A DNA stretch of 64,000 nt from Polyangium sp. 15x6 (GCF_029960785.1 NZ_JASBQE010000003.1:1-64000); one strand, 5' to 3'; positions 1 through 8,493 are shown, numbered from the stretch's first letter. A program made the numbers and translations. Notes: generated by a model not told the origin, from the letters alone.

Positions 1-375
1 GCCCATGCCGCCCGCGCCAGCCATCCCGCCTGCGCCACCAGCACCGCCCATGCCGCCTGCGCCGCCCATTCCACCGGAGCCGCCCTCGCCGCCTGCGCCG
101 CCGCTGCCACCGCTGCCGCCCGCGCCCCCCTCGCCGCCGAGTCCGCCGGAGCCACCCGCGCCGCCTGCACCGCCCTCGCCACCCGTGCCCCCGGCACCGC
201 CGGGACCCATCCCTCCGATGCCGCCCGTGCCTCCGGCGCCGCCGGGACCCATCCCGCCCGGTCCGCCCGTCCCACTGCTGGAACTCCCGCTCGTCGTGGG
301 CGACTCGGCGTCGCATCCGACGCCGCCGGCGAGGCTCGCGACGGTGAAAAGGAAGATCGCAACGCGGCTCTGCAT
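1..375 (-). CDS. Gly-rich lipoprotein, 3' end beyond window
   Basis: This is an open frame on the minus strand that begins with ATG at 375 and runs off the window start after 125 codons. A GAGGAG ribosome site lies at 386-381, five bases before the ATG. The product starts MQSRVAIFLFTVASLAGG, a hydrophobic export signal ending in VGC, so the Cys is a probable lipidation site although the lipobox is not canonical. After a Ser/Thr stretch the visible remainder is almost only Gly with Ala, Met, Pro, Thr and Ser, in GGxGG repeats. In myxobacteria such repeats usually join the lipid anchor to a folded outer domain, which here lies outside the window. The proline-rich frame on the other strand is its shadow. 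Confidence 0.75.
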   Translation of the reverse strand, partial: MQSRVAIFLFTVASLAGGVGCDAESPTTSGSSSSGTGGPGGMGPGGAGGTGGIGGMGPGGAGGTGGEGGAGGAGGSGGLGGEGGAGGSGGSGGAGGEGGSGGMGGAGGMGGAGGAGGMAGAGGMG

Positions 376-460
376 GAAGGCTCCTCGTGAAGGGGGTGAC
401 GGGGCGATCCTCCCATTGCCCCTCCGATTCACGCGAGATCCGCGCGCGCCAGAAATGAGA

Positions 461-1498
461 TCAGGGCGCGCCAGAGCGAGCCCGCGCCCCGCGCATCTGG
501 CTCGCCGCGACGCCGTACCAGCGCTTGAATGCGCGCAGGAACGCGCCCGTCTCGCGGTACCCCAGGACCACCGCGATCTCCGCGAGCGGCATCTCCGTAT
601 CGCGCACGTAGGCGCCGGCCATCTCGCGCCGCAGCCCGTCGACGAGCTCCTGGAACGTCGTGCCCTCCTCCGTCAAGCGTCGCTGGAGCGTGCGCGGGCT
701 CATGGAGAGCGCGCGCGCCACGACCTCGAGATCGGGCGCTCCGTCACGCAACTTCTCGAACACCCGCTGTCGCACCTCCCCGAAAAAGTCGTGCGGTCGC
801 TCGCGCGCCACGCGGGAGCGCTCGGCGTGACGATCGAGGACCGACAAAAGCCGCGGATCCGACGTCGCGAGCGGGAGAACGAGCGCGTCGCCGGGGAGCG
901 CGAGCCCCGTCGCGCCTGCGTCGAACTCCAATCGAGGCGTCCCGAGCGCCTCGGCGAGCGCCGAGGTATCGCGCGGCGCGGGGTGACCGAACCAAGCGCG
1001 CTCCGGAACGACGGAGACACCCGAGAGCGCGCGGGTGCGTAGGAGCACGAGGACCACGAAACACTCGTTCGCGTGCCGCCCGAGGCACAACGGCGCGCCG
1101 GGAATCCGCTGCTGGAGGAGCCCCACGCCGCCGCGCTCCTCGAAGGTCGCCACGACCAGATCGTTGAGCAGCGCCGTGTAACGAGCGACGCGGACCAGGG
1201 CCTCGCGCACGGTCGGCGCGCTCAGGCAACTGAACTCGAGCAGGTCGTAGGTGCCGCGTTCTAGCTGCGCGGCGAGGTGCACGCCGAGGAACGGATCGCT
1301 CGCGACGCGGGCGGCCTCGTCGAGGAACGCGTAGAGCTTTGCGAGCGGCAGGACGACGTCGGGCTCGGTTTCGGCGCCGGGCGGCAGGCCGAAGGCCTCG
1401 ACGAGGGGGGACGGATCGACGCCGAGACCCCGGAGACGCGACAGGATCGGGCCGACGATCTGGGAGCGCATCGGTCGCACGAGGGCACGCGCAGGCAT
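461..1498 (-). CDS. AraC-family transcriptional regulator
   Basis: The product is a 345-residue DNA-binding regulator of the AraC type. The N-terminal part (about residues 20-200) resembles the arabinose-binding-like domain of the long AraC subfamily (PF12625), and the C-terminus carries two helix-turn-helix units: VARALSMSPRTLQRRLTEEG and the second with EIAVVLGYRETGAFLRAFKRW. The family length of roughly 340 residues fits a start at ATG 1498; ATG 1471 and ATG 1534 are alternatives. The frame stays open upstream only because it runs through a 21-bp tandem repeat, so the longer version is not credible. Its ligand and targets are unknown. It is divergent from the lipoprotein/ECF cluster that starts at 1987 and could bind the repeat array between them (inference). 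Confidence 0.85.
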   Translation of the reverse strand: MPARALVRPMRSQIVGPILSRLRGLGVDPSPLVEAFGLPPGAETEPDVVLPLAKLYAFLDEAARVASDPFLGVHLAAQLERGTYDLLEFSCLSAPTVREALVRVARYTALLNDLVVATFEERGGVGLLQQRIPGAPLCLGRHANECFVVLVLLRTRALSGVSVVPERAWFGHPAPRDTSALAEALGTPRLEFDAGATGLALPGDALVLPLATSDPRLLSVLDRHAERSRVARERPHDFFGEVRQRVFEKLRDGAPDLEVVARALSMSPRTLQRRLTEEGTTFQELVDGLRREMAGAYVRDTEMPLAEIAVVLGYRETGAFLRAFKRWYGVAASQMRGARARSGAP

Positions 1499-1539
1499 CG
1501 CGGCAAAGACTATAGCCGGAACGAAAGGCGCCATTGTCC

Positions 1540-1875
1540 TTGGCGAGAGCGGCTGTGTCCTTGCGGAACACGACCCCGCCCTTGGCGCGAGGCATCGTGT
1601 CCTTGCGGAACACGCCCCCGCCGTTGCGGAACACGACCCCGCCGTTGCGGAACACGCCCCCGCCGTTGCGGAACACGCCCCCGCCGTTGCGGAACACGCC
1701 CCCGCCGTTGCGGAACATGACCCCGCCCTTGCGGAACATGGCTCCGCTGTTGCGGAACACGACTCCGCCGTTGCGGAACACGACCCCGCCGTTGCGGAAC
1801 ACGCCCCCGCCGTTGCGGAACACGCCCCCGCCGTTGCGGAACATGACCCCGCCGTTGCGGAACGAAACCCCGCCC
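1540..1875. repeat. 21-bp tandem repeat array between divergent genes
   Basis: Sixteen head-to-tail units of 21 bp cover this interval. Units start at 1561, 1603, 1624, 1645 and so on every 21 bases to 1855; those at 1540 and 1582 are degenerate, and a further decayed unit follows at 1876. Each good unit starts TTGCGGAACACG and ends in a C-rich half with CCCCGCCG. Changes cluster at unit positions 11 and 13 and show no synonymous bias, so the array is not coding even though its length (seven codons) leaves frames open on both strands. A 21-bp period equals two helical turns, so every copy faces the same side of the DNA. It fills most of the 488-bp gap between the AraC-type gene and the lipoprotein gene at 1987. 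Confidence 0.95.
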
Positions 1876-1986
1876 TTGCCGCGGGAGAGAAAAACATCGC
1901 CCTCGCGTAGGGATCGGCCGGCTCGCCCCGTCAGTTGGATCGAGACCTCGCTGATGTATCGAGAGCGAGGCCGAGGAGAGACCATC

Positions 1987-3081
1987 ATGTTCACCCGTAC
2001 CCAGAAGTTCTTCGCGCCCCTTACCTTCGCTCTTGCCCTCGCCATGGGCGGTTGTGCGTCGGCGAGCCCGGACGAAGAGGTCGCCTCGGCCTCGGAAGCC
2101 TCGCAGGAAACCCAGGCGGCTCCGCACGAGCGCGGTGGCAAGTTCGGTCGTCACCACGGCGGCGGCGAGCTGCTCGTGACGGCGCTCCACGAGCTCGACC
2201 TGACGGACGCCCAGCGCAAGACCATCGAGGGCGCGCTCTCGACGCTCGGCGACACGCACGAAGCGGATCGGAAGGCGTTCCACAAGGCGCTCGCCGACGG
2301 CGTGCGCGCCGGCAAGATCGACGAGGCCGCCGTGAAGGCGAAGCTCGGCGACGGCGAGAAGATCGCGAGCGAGCGGCGCGCGGCCGTCGCGAAGGCGCTC
2401 ACCACGCTGCACGCGACGCTCACCCCGGCCCAGCGCGCCGAGCTCGTGACGCACGTCGAGGAGCGGATGGCGAAGCACGGGCCGGAAGGCATGAAGCACG
2501 CGCGGCGCCACGGCCCCGAGGACGGCGAGCGCGGGCCGCGTGGTCCCGAGGGCGCGATGCGTGGTCCCCGTGGCCCCGAGGGCGCGATGCGTGGCCCGCG
2601 TGGCCCCGAGGAAGGCGAGCGTGGTCCGCGTGGCCCCGAGGGCGCGATGCGTGGTCCCCGCGGCGAGCACGGGCCGATGGGCTTCTTCCTGCACGGGCTC
2701 GAGCTCCGCGACGAGCAACGCGAGCAGATCAAGACGGCGCTCGAGGCCGCGCGGCCCGAGAAGGCCGAGAAGCCCGAGGGGATGGATCGGGAGGCGTGGG
2801 CGAAGAAGCACGAGGAGATGCGCGCCCGGATGAAGGCAGCGTTCGACTCGTTCCGGAGCGAAAAATTCGACGCCGAGGCGCTCCTGCCCCCGAAGGAGAT
2901 GCGGCCGATGGGTGGTGATCACCTCGTGAAGGCGCTCTCCGCGATCGTGCCGGTGCTCGACGCCGAGCAGCGGAGCACGCTCGCGCAGCGGATCGAGGAA
3001 GGCCCCCAGATGCCGCCGCATTTCCGCGGCAAGCACGGCGGGCGCGAACACGGCGAGACGCAGGCGCCGCCCTCGCGGTAG
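1987..3081 (+). CDS. Spy-like lipoprotein with collagen-like linker
   Basis: The 364-residue product has a signal peptide and lipidation Cys at residue 23 (ALAMGGC). Two helical LTxxQ/Spy-like segments follow: one with ELDLTDAQRKTIEGAL and LTPAQRAEL, the other with LELRDEQREQIKTALEAAR and LDAEQRSTLAQRIEEG. Between them, about residues 180-228, lie five tandem copies of a 10-residue collagen-like unit RGPRGPEGAM. His-rich patches (GRHHGGG, HFRGKHGGREHG) could bind metal. Spy, CpxP and CnrX/ZraP proteins sense envelope damage or metal in the periplasm, and a similar role is inferred here. ATG 1987 follows GAGGAGAG. The gene heads a tight cluster with an ECF sigma factor 12 bases downstream. The in-frame upstream extension is repeat array and is not real coding. 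Confidence 0.85.
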   Translation: MFTRTQKFFAPLTFALALAMGGCASASPDEEVASASEASQETQAAPHERGGKFGRHHGGGELLVTALHELDLTDAQRKTIEGALSTLGDTHEADRKAFHKALADGVRAGKIDEAAVKAKLGDGEKIASERRAAVAKALTTLHATLTPAQRAELVTHVEERMAKHGPEGMKHARRHGPEDGERGPRGPEGAMRGPRGPEGAMRGPRGPEEGERGPRGPEGAMRGPRGEHGPMGFFLHGLELRDEQREQIKTALEAARPEKAEKPEGMDREAWAKKHEEMRARMKAAFDSFRSEKFDAEALLPPKEMRPMGGDHLVKALSAIVPVLDAEQRSTLAQRIEEGPQMPPHFRGKHGGREHGETQAPPSR

Positions 3082-3093
3082 AGTCCGGCGCGC

Positions 3094-3642
3094 ATGTCCG
3101 TCGATCTGAGGCTCGTCGCAGCGCGTGTGGCCGGTGGAGACGTGGCGGCCTTCCGGCCGATCGTCGACCACACGCGCGTGCCGCTCTATCGGCTCGCGGC
3201 GCGCCTCGTCGGCAACCTCGCCGACGCCGAGGACGCGCTCCAGGACGCCTACGCCAGCGCCTTCCGCGCCCTCTCGGAAGGTCGCTACGATGGCCGCGCC
3301 AAGATAGAGACCTGGCTCTACCGTATCGTGACGAACGCGTGCGTCGACCTCCTTCGCAAGCGCCGCGAGCGTCCCGCCGAGGAGACGGGCGAGCCCCGCT
3401 TCGACGGCCTCGTGCGCGCCGAGGCGCGCGTCGCCTTGAACGAGCTCGACGCGATGCTCAAGGCCCTCCAGCCACAAGATCGCGCGGCCCTCGTGCTCGT
3501 GACCGTGGAGGGGCTCTCGGCGAAGGAGGCCGCCGAGGCGCTCGGATGCAGCGAGGGGGCGCTCGAGCAGCGCCTCGTGCGAGCGAGGGCCGCGCTGCGC
3601 ACGAAGACCGAGGCGGGGGAGGTGTCCGATGGCCACGCGTGA
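3094..3642 (+). CDS. ECF-type RNA polymerase sigma factor
   Basis: A 182-residue sigma-70-family factor with the ECF layout. Region 2 holds LADAEDALQDAYASAFRAL and KIETWLYRIVTNACVDLLRK, the usual core-binding and -10 recognition helices. Region 4 has LQPQDRAALVLVTVEGLSAK followed by EAAEALGCSEGALEQRLVRA, the -35 recognition helix-turn-helix. Length and motif order are normal. The next gene begins 14 bases before its end, and that gene encodes a small protein with one membrane span, as expected for an anti-sigma partner. The cluster with Spy/CnrX-like proteins on both sides resembles the cnrYXH metal-sensing unit of Cupriavidus in content though not in order (known family comparison). The regulon is unknown. 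Confidence 0.92.
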   Translation: MSVDLRLVAARVAGGDVAAFRPIVDHTRVPLYRLAARLVGNLADAEDALQDAYASAFRALSEGRYDGRAKIETWLYRIVTNACVDLLRKRRERPAEETGEPRFDGLVRAEARVALNELDAMLKALQPQDRAALVLVTVEGLSAKEAAEALGCSEGALEQRLVRARAALRTKTEAGEVSDGHA

Positions 3643-4021
3643 ACAAGATCCGCTTTCGCATCTCGCAGCGCTCGCCCACGCCACCGAGGATCTGCGCCCG
3701 ACCGACGAGCTCACCGAGGCCGTACTCCTCGCGATCGAGCCTCCGGACGATCGGCTCGCGCGGATCGCCCGTGAGACCTCGGATCTCGCTCCGAGCGAGG
3801 ATTTCGTGTCGTCCGTGATGGCCAAGGTAGGCGTAGGCGCGGCGAGCGGCGCGCGTCCGGCCGAACCTCCGTGGTCGTCCGGCGTCGTCCGGTTCGGCCG
3901 GTTCGCCCTGATCGGCGCCGCGGCGGCGGCGGTCCTCGGACTCTGGCTGTCGCGAACGGCGGAGACAGGCTACGACTCGGCCGTCCTCGAGTCGGTGGCC
4001 TCCATCGAGGTATACGAATGA
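3629..4021 (+). CDS. Single-span putative anti-sigma factor
   Basis: The 130-residue product has a soluble N-terminal part of about 85 residues, one hydrophobic span at about 91-108 (RFALIGAAAAAVLGLWL) and a short outer tail. No HxxxCxxC zinc anti-sigma motif is visible, so it is not a classical ZAS protein; in size and topology it is closer to CnrY-type anti-sigma factors. It overlaps the ECF sigma gene by 14 bases at its start and shares an ATGA with the next gene, so the three are almost certainly translated together. The anti-sigma role is inferred from position and topology only. Confidence 0.65.
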   Translation: MATREQDPLSHLAALAHATEDLRPTDELTEAVLLAIEPPDDRLARIARETSDLAPSEDFVSSVMAKVGVGAASGARPAEPPWSSGVVRFGRFALIGAAAAAVLGLWLSRTAETGYDSAVLESVASIEVYE

Positions 4022-4434
4022 AATCCCGCCTGCTCCCCGCCTTCGTGCTCGCGGGCGTGTTCGTGCTCGGCGGCGTCGCCGGCGCGGGCGCGATGCGCGC
4101 CTACATGCTCCAGGACCTCCGCTCTCGCTTCGGCGGCCCGCCGGGCGAGGTGCGCACGCACCTGCGTGTCGAGTCCATGCGCCGGCACCTCGACCTCACG
4201 GCCGATCAGGTGGTCCGGGTCGAATCGATCTTCCGCGATACCGACGGCGAGCTCGAGCGCACGATGAAGCCTTGTCGCGACGGACTCGAAGCGCTGCACA
4301 AGAGCACCGACGATCGGATCGTCGAGATCCTCGACGCCTCCCAGCGCGTGCGCTTCCAGGAGTTCGCCGAGAAGCGCAAGCGAAGGCCCCACGGCCCGTT
4401 CCCACCGCCGCCGCCGGGCCCGCCGCCGGAGTGA
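4018..4434 (+). CDS. Membrane-anchored Spy/CnrX-like periplasmic sensor
   Basis: A 138-residue protein with an N-terminal hydrophobic anchor (PAFVLAGVFVLGGVAGAGAM) and a helical outer domain containing RRHLDLTADQVVRVESIF, the LTxxQ signature of Spy/CpxP and of CnrX/ZraP metal sensors. The C-terminus is basic and then proline-rich. The start ATG overlaps the stop of the anti-sigma gene (ATGA). In CnrX systems such a sensor binds metal outside and frees the sigma factor through the membrane anti-sigma; that role is inferred. No His-rich metal site is obvious, so it could respond to misfolded protein instead. Its stop codon touches the inverted-repeat element that follows. Confidence 0.75.
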   Translation: MKSRLLPAFVLAGVFVLGGVAGAGAMRAYMLQDLRSRFGGPPGEVRTHLRVESMRRHLDLTADQVVRVESIFRDTDGELERTMKPCRDGLEALHKSTDDRIVEILDASQRVRFQEFAEKRKRRPHGPFPPPPPGPPPE

Positions 4435-4760
4435 GCCGCCGCGCCGGGGCGCTGCCCCGGACCCCGCGGGGGCTGTTCGCCCCTCGACCCGAACCAGGGC
4501 AAGCCCTGGACTCGGGTTGGAAGAACCGCGCGATGCGCGGTTCTTCCAACGGCCGGTGCAAGACCAGGGGCAGCGTTGCCGATCGAAATGGCAGCGCGGC
4601 TGTTTTGGCTGGCAGGGTCGTCGCTGGTCTTGCCTCGGGCCTGTTCGATGAACTGCGCATCGCGCAGTTCATCGACCCCGGGTCCAGCGCTTGCGCTGGT
4701 CCGGGTCCAGGGGCGGATAGCCCCGGTGGGGCCTGGGGCAAAGCCCCAGCGCAGCGGCAC
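4433..4760. repeat. Structured inverted-repeat element, two 145-bp arms
   Basis: Bases 4433-4577 align without gaps to the reverse complement of 4616-4760. Each arm contains three hairpins at matching places: 4444-4460 pairs with 4733-4749, 4494-4509 with 4684-4699, and 4516-4550 with 4645-4675. The stems differ in sequence between arms but stay paired: CCGGGGC/GCCCCGG versus CTGGGGC/GCCCCAG, CCAGGGC/GCCCTGG versus CCAGCGC/GCGCTGG, and a 16-bp versus a 14-bp stem around the same GAT loop. The centre also holds inverted GCAAGACCAG copies. No transposase is present. It begins at the stop of the CnrX-like gene and ends 67 bases before the kinase gene, and may act as a transcription barrier, a REP/MITE-like mobile repeat, or a structured RNA. 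Confidence 0.88.
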
Positions 4761-4827
4761 CCAGATGAGACCCATGGGGGTGAGCCTGGCTTTACGCGCC
4801 CCACATCCAGGCGTTAGGCTGCCGCCC

Positions 4828-7800
4828 GTGACCCCGGCCGAGCTCTTCGGCGGCCGTTTCGCCATCGAGCGGCTCGCCAGCGCGGGCGGCATGGCCGAGG
4901 TGTATCGCGCGATCGATCGCGCGACCGGCGCGCGTGTCGCGCTCAAGGTCCTGCACGCCGCGGGGGCTCCGTTCGCTGGCCACTTCGCGCGGGAGAGCTA
5001 CGTCCTCGCCGGGCTCGATCACCCTGGCATCGTCCGGTACGTCGCGCATGGCGCCGCGCCCTCCGGCGAGCTCTTCCTCGCGATGGAGTGGCTCGAGGGT
5101 GAGGACCTCGCGCAGCGCTTGAGGCGCGGGCCCCTCTCCATCGCCGAGACCCTCACCCTCGGCGTGCGTGTCGCCGAGGCCCTTGGCGCCGCGCATGCGC
5201 GTGGCGTCGTGCATCGCGACATCAAGCCGAGCAACCTCTTCCTCCCGGACCGCGACATCGGCCGCGTGAAAATCCTCGACTTCGGCATCGCGCGGCCCCA
5301 GGCCACGCGGCCTGCGACACGCACGGGCATCCTCCTCGGGACACCGGGCTACATGGCCCCCGAGCAGGCCCTCGGCGCGCGCACCGTCGATCCTCGCGCC
5401 GACGTCTTTGCCCTCGGGTGCGTCCTCTACGAGTGCCTCGTGGGGCGACCCGCCTTCGAGGCCGAGCACCTCATGGTGCTCCTCTCCAAGATGCTCGCGC
5501 CCGAGCCCCCGCGCCCCGCCGACCTTCGCCCCGACACGCCCGCCGCGCTCGACGAGATCATCGCCCGCATGCTCTCGCACGAGCCCGCGCACAGGCCTGC
5601 CGACGGCGCGGCCGTCGCCGTCGAGATCGCCATGCTCGACGACGCGGAGACGGCCTGGGTCCAGGGCGGCGTGCCCTTCCATCGCCTCGGCGCGGCCACG
5701 CCGATCGAGGATCTCTTCGAGGTCACCGGCGTCGGGCTCCCCGACGACGTGCCCACCTTGGACGCGGCCAAGCGGCTCGGCGACGGCGCGTCCACCTTGC
5801 CCCTCGACGCCTGGTATCGCCAGAGCGCCTCCCCAGGCGCCCCGCAAACGCAGGTGCTCCCCGGCGCCTCCCTCGCGCTCGCCGGCTCCGAGGACGACAC
5901 CACGCTCGTCCCCCACACGCTCCTCGGCCGGCCTTCGCCGTGTGTCGGCCGCGAGCGCGAGATCGACGAGGTCTTGCGGGCGTTCGGTGCGGTCGTCTCC
6001 ACGGGCAAACCCTCGGCGCTCCTCGTCACCGGCGAACCGGGGGTCGGCAAGTCCCGCCTCGTCGCCGAGGTCGTCCGCGCCCTCGATCAGCGCGGCGGCC
6101 TGCTCGACGCCGAGGGCATCGTCCGCCCCGTCTCCGTCTTCACCGCCGAGGCCGCGCCGCTCGCTCAGGGCGCCGCCTTCGCCCTCGCGGCCGACCTCGT
6201 TCGCAATGCCGCTGGCCTCTCCCGCGCGGACTCGCTCTCCGCGAGGCGCGACAAACTCCTCGAACGCCTGGCGCGGCACCTCTCGCCTGCGTCGGCGGGC
6301 CGCGTCGTCGAGTTCCTCGGCGAGCTCACGGACGTGCCTTTCCCGGACGACACGAGCGTCCCGCTCCGCGCGGCGCGGCAGGACGCGCGGCTCATGGGCG
6401 ATCACCTCCGCCGCGCGTTCGAGGACTGGCTCGCCGCCGAGTGCGACGCGCGGCCCGTGCTCGTCGTGCTCGAAGACCTCGCCCGCGCCGACGCGGCGAG
6501 CATCGGCCTCTTCGAAGGCGCGCTGTCGAGCCTCGCCTCGCGCCCGCTCTTCCTGCTCGTCACGGACGCGCCCCCGTCCTTCGCGGCCGGCCGCGCGCGC
6601 GCCTTGCCCCTTCCGGCCCTGCTCTCCGATGCGGCACAGGCCATCGTCCGCCATGGCCTCGGCGAGGCCGCCGAGCCCGCGCTCATCACGCGGATCGTGC
6701 AGCGTGGGCTCGGCAGTCCGTATCGCCTGGAGCTTCTCACGCGTGCGGTGCGAGCGGCAGAAGACGTTCCCTCCGGCCCGACGCCCGAGCTCGTCCGCCG
6801 CGCCATCGACTCGCTCTCGCCTCTCGCGCAGCGCCTCCTCCGCGCCGCGAGCGTCTTCGGCGCGCGCTTCTGGCCCGGCGCCCTGCTCTCGGTCCTACCC
6901 GGCGGCGCCTCCGCGCGCACAGGCACCGAGCCGTGGCAAGCCGAGCGCAAAGCCCTCGCCGAGCTCGTCGCGGCCGAGCTCGTCGTGCGTCGCGGCGGTC
7001 GTATCCCGTGGGGCGAGGAGCACGTCTTCCGGCACGTGATCGTCCGCGAGGTCGCGTATGCCTCGCTCGACGACGGGGAGCGCGCGCGGCTGCACCTCGC
7101 GGTCGGCGCGTGGCTCGAGCGCGCGGGCGACACCGAGCCGGCCGTCCTCGCCGAGCATTTCAGCCTCGCCGGCGCGCCCGATCGCGCCGTCCCGTGGGCG
7201 GGCCTCGCGGCCGAGGCCGCCTTCGAGGCCAGCGACTTCGACGCCGTCCTCGCGTGGGTCGCGCGCGGCATCGCGGCCGCCTCGGCGGGCGAGGTCCGCG
7301 GCGCGCTCCGGCTCTTCGAATCGCAGGCTCGCAAGTGGAAGGGCGAGCATCGGGCCGCCCTCGAAGCCGGCAGCGACGCGCTCGGCCTCTTCCCGGTCGG
7401 CAGCCCCCTCTGGTACAGCGCCGCGGGCGAGGTCGTGCTCGCGGCGGGCAACCTCGGCGACGACGCCGCGCTCGGGGCCATCTTCGAGGCGCTCTCCGCG
7501 CTCGGCGCCGAGGGCGAGTCCGGCGGCCCGCACGTCATCGCCGTCGCGCGCGCGGCGCTCCAGCTCCTCATGGCCGGCCACCACGACCACGCCGAGGCCA
7601 TGTTCCGAGCCCTCGACACCCTCGACCGCCGCGTCGTCGCCGTCGACCCCGAGGTCGCCGCGTCCGTGCACCGCGCCCGCGCCTTCCGCGCGCTCTTCGC
7701 GGGCGACGCAGGCACGAGCGTGCGCGAGTTCGAGGCCGCCGCCGTCCGCTTCGAGGCCGTCGGCGATCTCCGGAACGCCTGCGTCCAGCGGGCCAACGTC

Positions 7801-8493
7801 GGCTCCGCGACGAACGAGCTCGGCGATTACGCGCGGGCCGAGGCCTCCTTGCGGGATGCGCTCGCGCAGGCCGAGCGCCTCGGCCTCGGCGCGCTCGTCG
7901 CGCACGCGAAGCTCAACCTCGCGCTCGCCCTCGCGCGCCAGGGCCAGCTCACCGAGGCCCACGCCTTTGCGCGCGAGGCGCTCACCACCTCCACGCGCCA
8001 GGGCGACCGCCGCGTCGAGGGGTATGCGCGCCTCTACCTCGGCATGATCCGCCTCGCTGGCCGGGACCTCGCGGCGGCCGAGGCCGAGGTCCGCGCCGCG
8101 ATCGACCTCCTCGCCGTGCACCCGCCCGTCCGCGCGCATGCGCTCGCCGTCCTCGGGCAGATCGCGCTCTTCCGCGGCGACGCGCGCGCGGCGCTCGGTC
8201 CCGCGGACGAAGCCATGCGCTTGCTCGAATCCCTCGGCGGCATCGAGGAGGGCGAATCGCTCGTGCGCCTCGTGCGGGCGGAGGCGCTCGCGTCGCTCGG
8301 GCTCGAGGCCGAGGCGCGCGAGGCGATCGTCTCGGCGTACGAGCGCCTCGACGACCGGGCCTCGAAGATCCGTGATCCGCTCTGGCGCGCGTGGTTCCTC
8401 GAAGCGGTACCGGAGAACGCGCGCACCGTGGAGCTCGCACGTGCGTGGGGCGTGGCCGAAAGTGCTTCGCAAGACGACGACACGAGCGCGTGA
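4828..8493 (+). CDS. PknK-like Ser/Thr kinase-ATPase-TPR protein
   Basis: A 1221-residue three-part signalling protein. Residues about 8-270 are a Hanks-type kinase with Lys40 (VALKVL), HRDIKPSN at 129-136, DFG at 151-153, and GTPGYMAPEQ in the activation region, so it should be active. A linker leads to an AAA/STAND-like ATPase with Walker A GEPGVGKS at 402-409 and a downstream LVVLEDLARAD Walker B-like strand. The C-terminal 500 residues are TPR-like helical repeats (for example ARAEASLRDALAQAERLGLG). This architecture is typical of myxobacterial PknK proteins. GTG 4828 is the chosen start because the kinase domain begins at once; upstream sequence in frame belongs to the inverted-repeat element. 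It stands alone, with formaldehyde dehydrogenase 109 bases downstream. Confidence 0.9.
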   Translation: MTPAELFGGRFAIERLASAGGMAEVYRAIDRATGARVALKVLHAAGAPFAGHFARESYVLAGLDHPGIVRYVAHGAAPSGELFLAMEWLEGEDLAQRLRRGPLSIAETLTLGVRVAEALGAAHARGVVHRDIKPSNLFLPDRDIGRVKILDFGIARPQATRPATRTGILLGTPGYMAPEQALGARTVDPRADVFALGCVLYECLVGRPAFEAEHLMVLLSKMLAPEPPRPADLRPDTPAALDEIIARMLSHEPAHRPADGAAVAVEIAMLDDAETAWVQGGVPFHRLGAATPIEDLFEVTGVGLPDDVPTLDAAKRLGDGASTLPLDAWYRQSASPGAPQTQVLPGASLALAGSEDDTTLVPHTLLGRPSPCVGREREIDEVLRAFGAVVSTGKPSALLVTGEPGVGKSRLVAEVVRALDQRGGLLDAEGIVRPVSVFTAEAAPLAQGAAFALAADLVRNAAGLSRADSLSARRDKLLERLARHLSPASAGRVVEFLGELTDVPFPDDTSVPLRAARQDARLMGDHLRRAFEDWLAAECDARPVLVVLEDLARADAASIGLFEGALSSLASRPLFLLVTDAPPSFAAGRARALPLPALLSDAAQAIVRHGLGEAAEPALITRIVQRGLGSPYRLELLTRAVRAAEDVPSGPTPELVRRAIDSLSPLAQRLLRAASVFGARFWPGALLSVLPGGASARTGTEPWQAERKALAELVAAELVVRRGGRIPWGEEHVFRHVIVREVAYASLDDGERARLHLAVGAWLERAGDTEPAVLAEHFSLAGAPDRAVPWAGLAAEAAFEASDFDAVLAWVARGIAAASAGEVRGALRLFESQARKWKGEHRAALEAGSDALGLFPVGSPLWYSAAGEVVLAAGNLGDDAALGAIFEALSALGAEGESGGPHVIAVARAALQLLMAGHHDHAEAMFRALDTLDRRVVAVDPEVAASVHRARAFRALFAGDAGTSVREFEAAAVRFEAVGDLRNACVQRANVGSATNELGDYARAEASLRDALAQAERLGLGALVAHAKLNLALALARQGQLTEAHAFAREALTTSTRQGDRRVEGYARLYLGMIRLAGRDLAAAEAEVRAAIDLLAVHPPVRAHALAVLGQIALFRGDARAALGPADEAMRLLESLGGIEEGESLVRLVRAEALASLGLEAEAREAIVSAYERLDDRASKIRDPLWRAWFLEAVPENARTVELARAWGVAESASQDDDTSA

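Noticed and set aside
5-1042. Long proline-rich plus-strand frame at the window start
   Set aside because: It is the complement of GGxGG lipoprotein repeats and then runs into AraC-family coding sequence; composition is what that shadow predicts.
1540-1875. CRISPR array
   Set aside because: Units are directly adjacent without spacers, so this is a tandem repeat; the same holds for 34099-34245.
1499-1897. N-terminal extension of the AraC-type gene through the tandem array
   Set aside because: The array is open in frame only because 21 is a multiple of three; the repeated residues do not resemble any AraC-family N-terminus.
1534-1986. N-terminal extension of the Spy-like lipoprotein through the array
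   Set aside because: A good ribosome site and signal peptide fit ATG 1987; the upstream part is array translated in frame.
4576-4827. Extension of the kinase gene into the inverted-repeat element
   Set aside because: The frame there overlaps hairpins of the element and lacks family similarity; GTG 4828 places the kinase domain at the start as usual.
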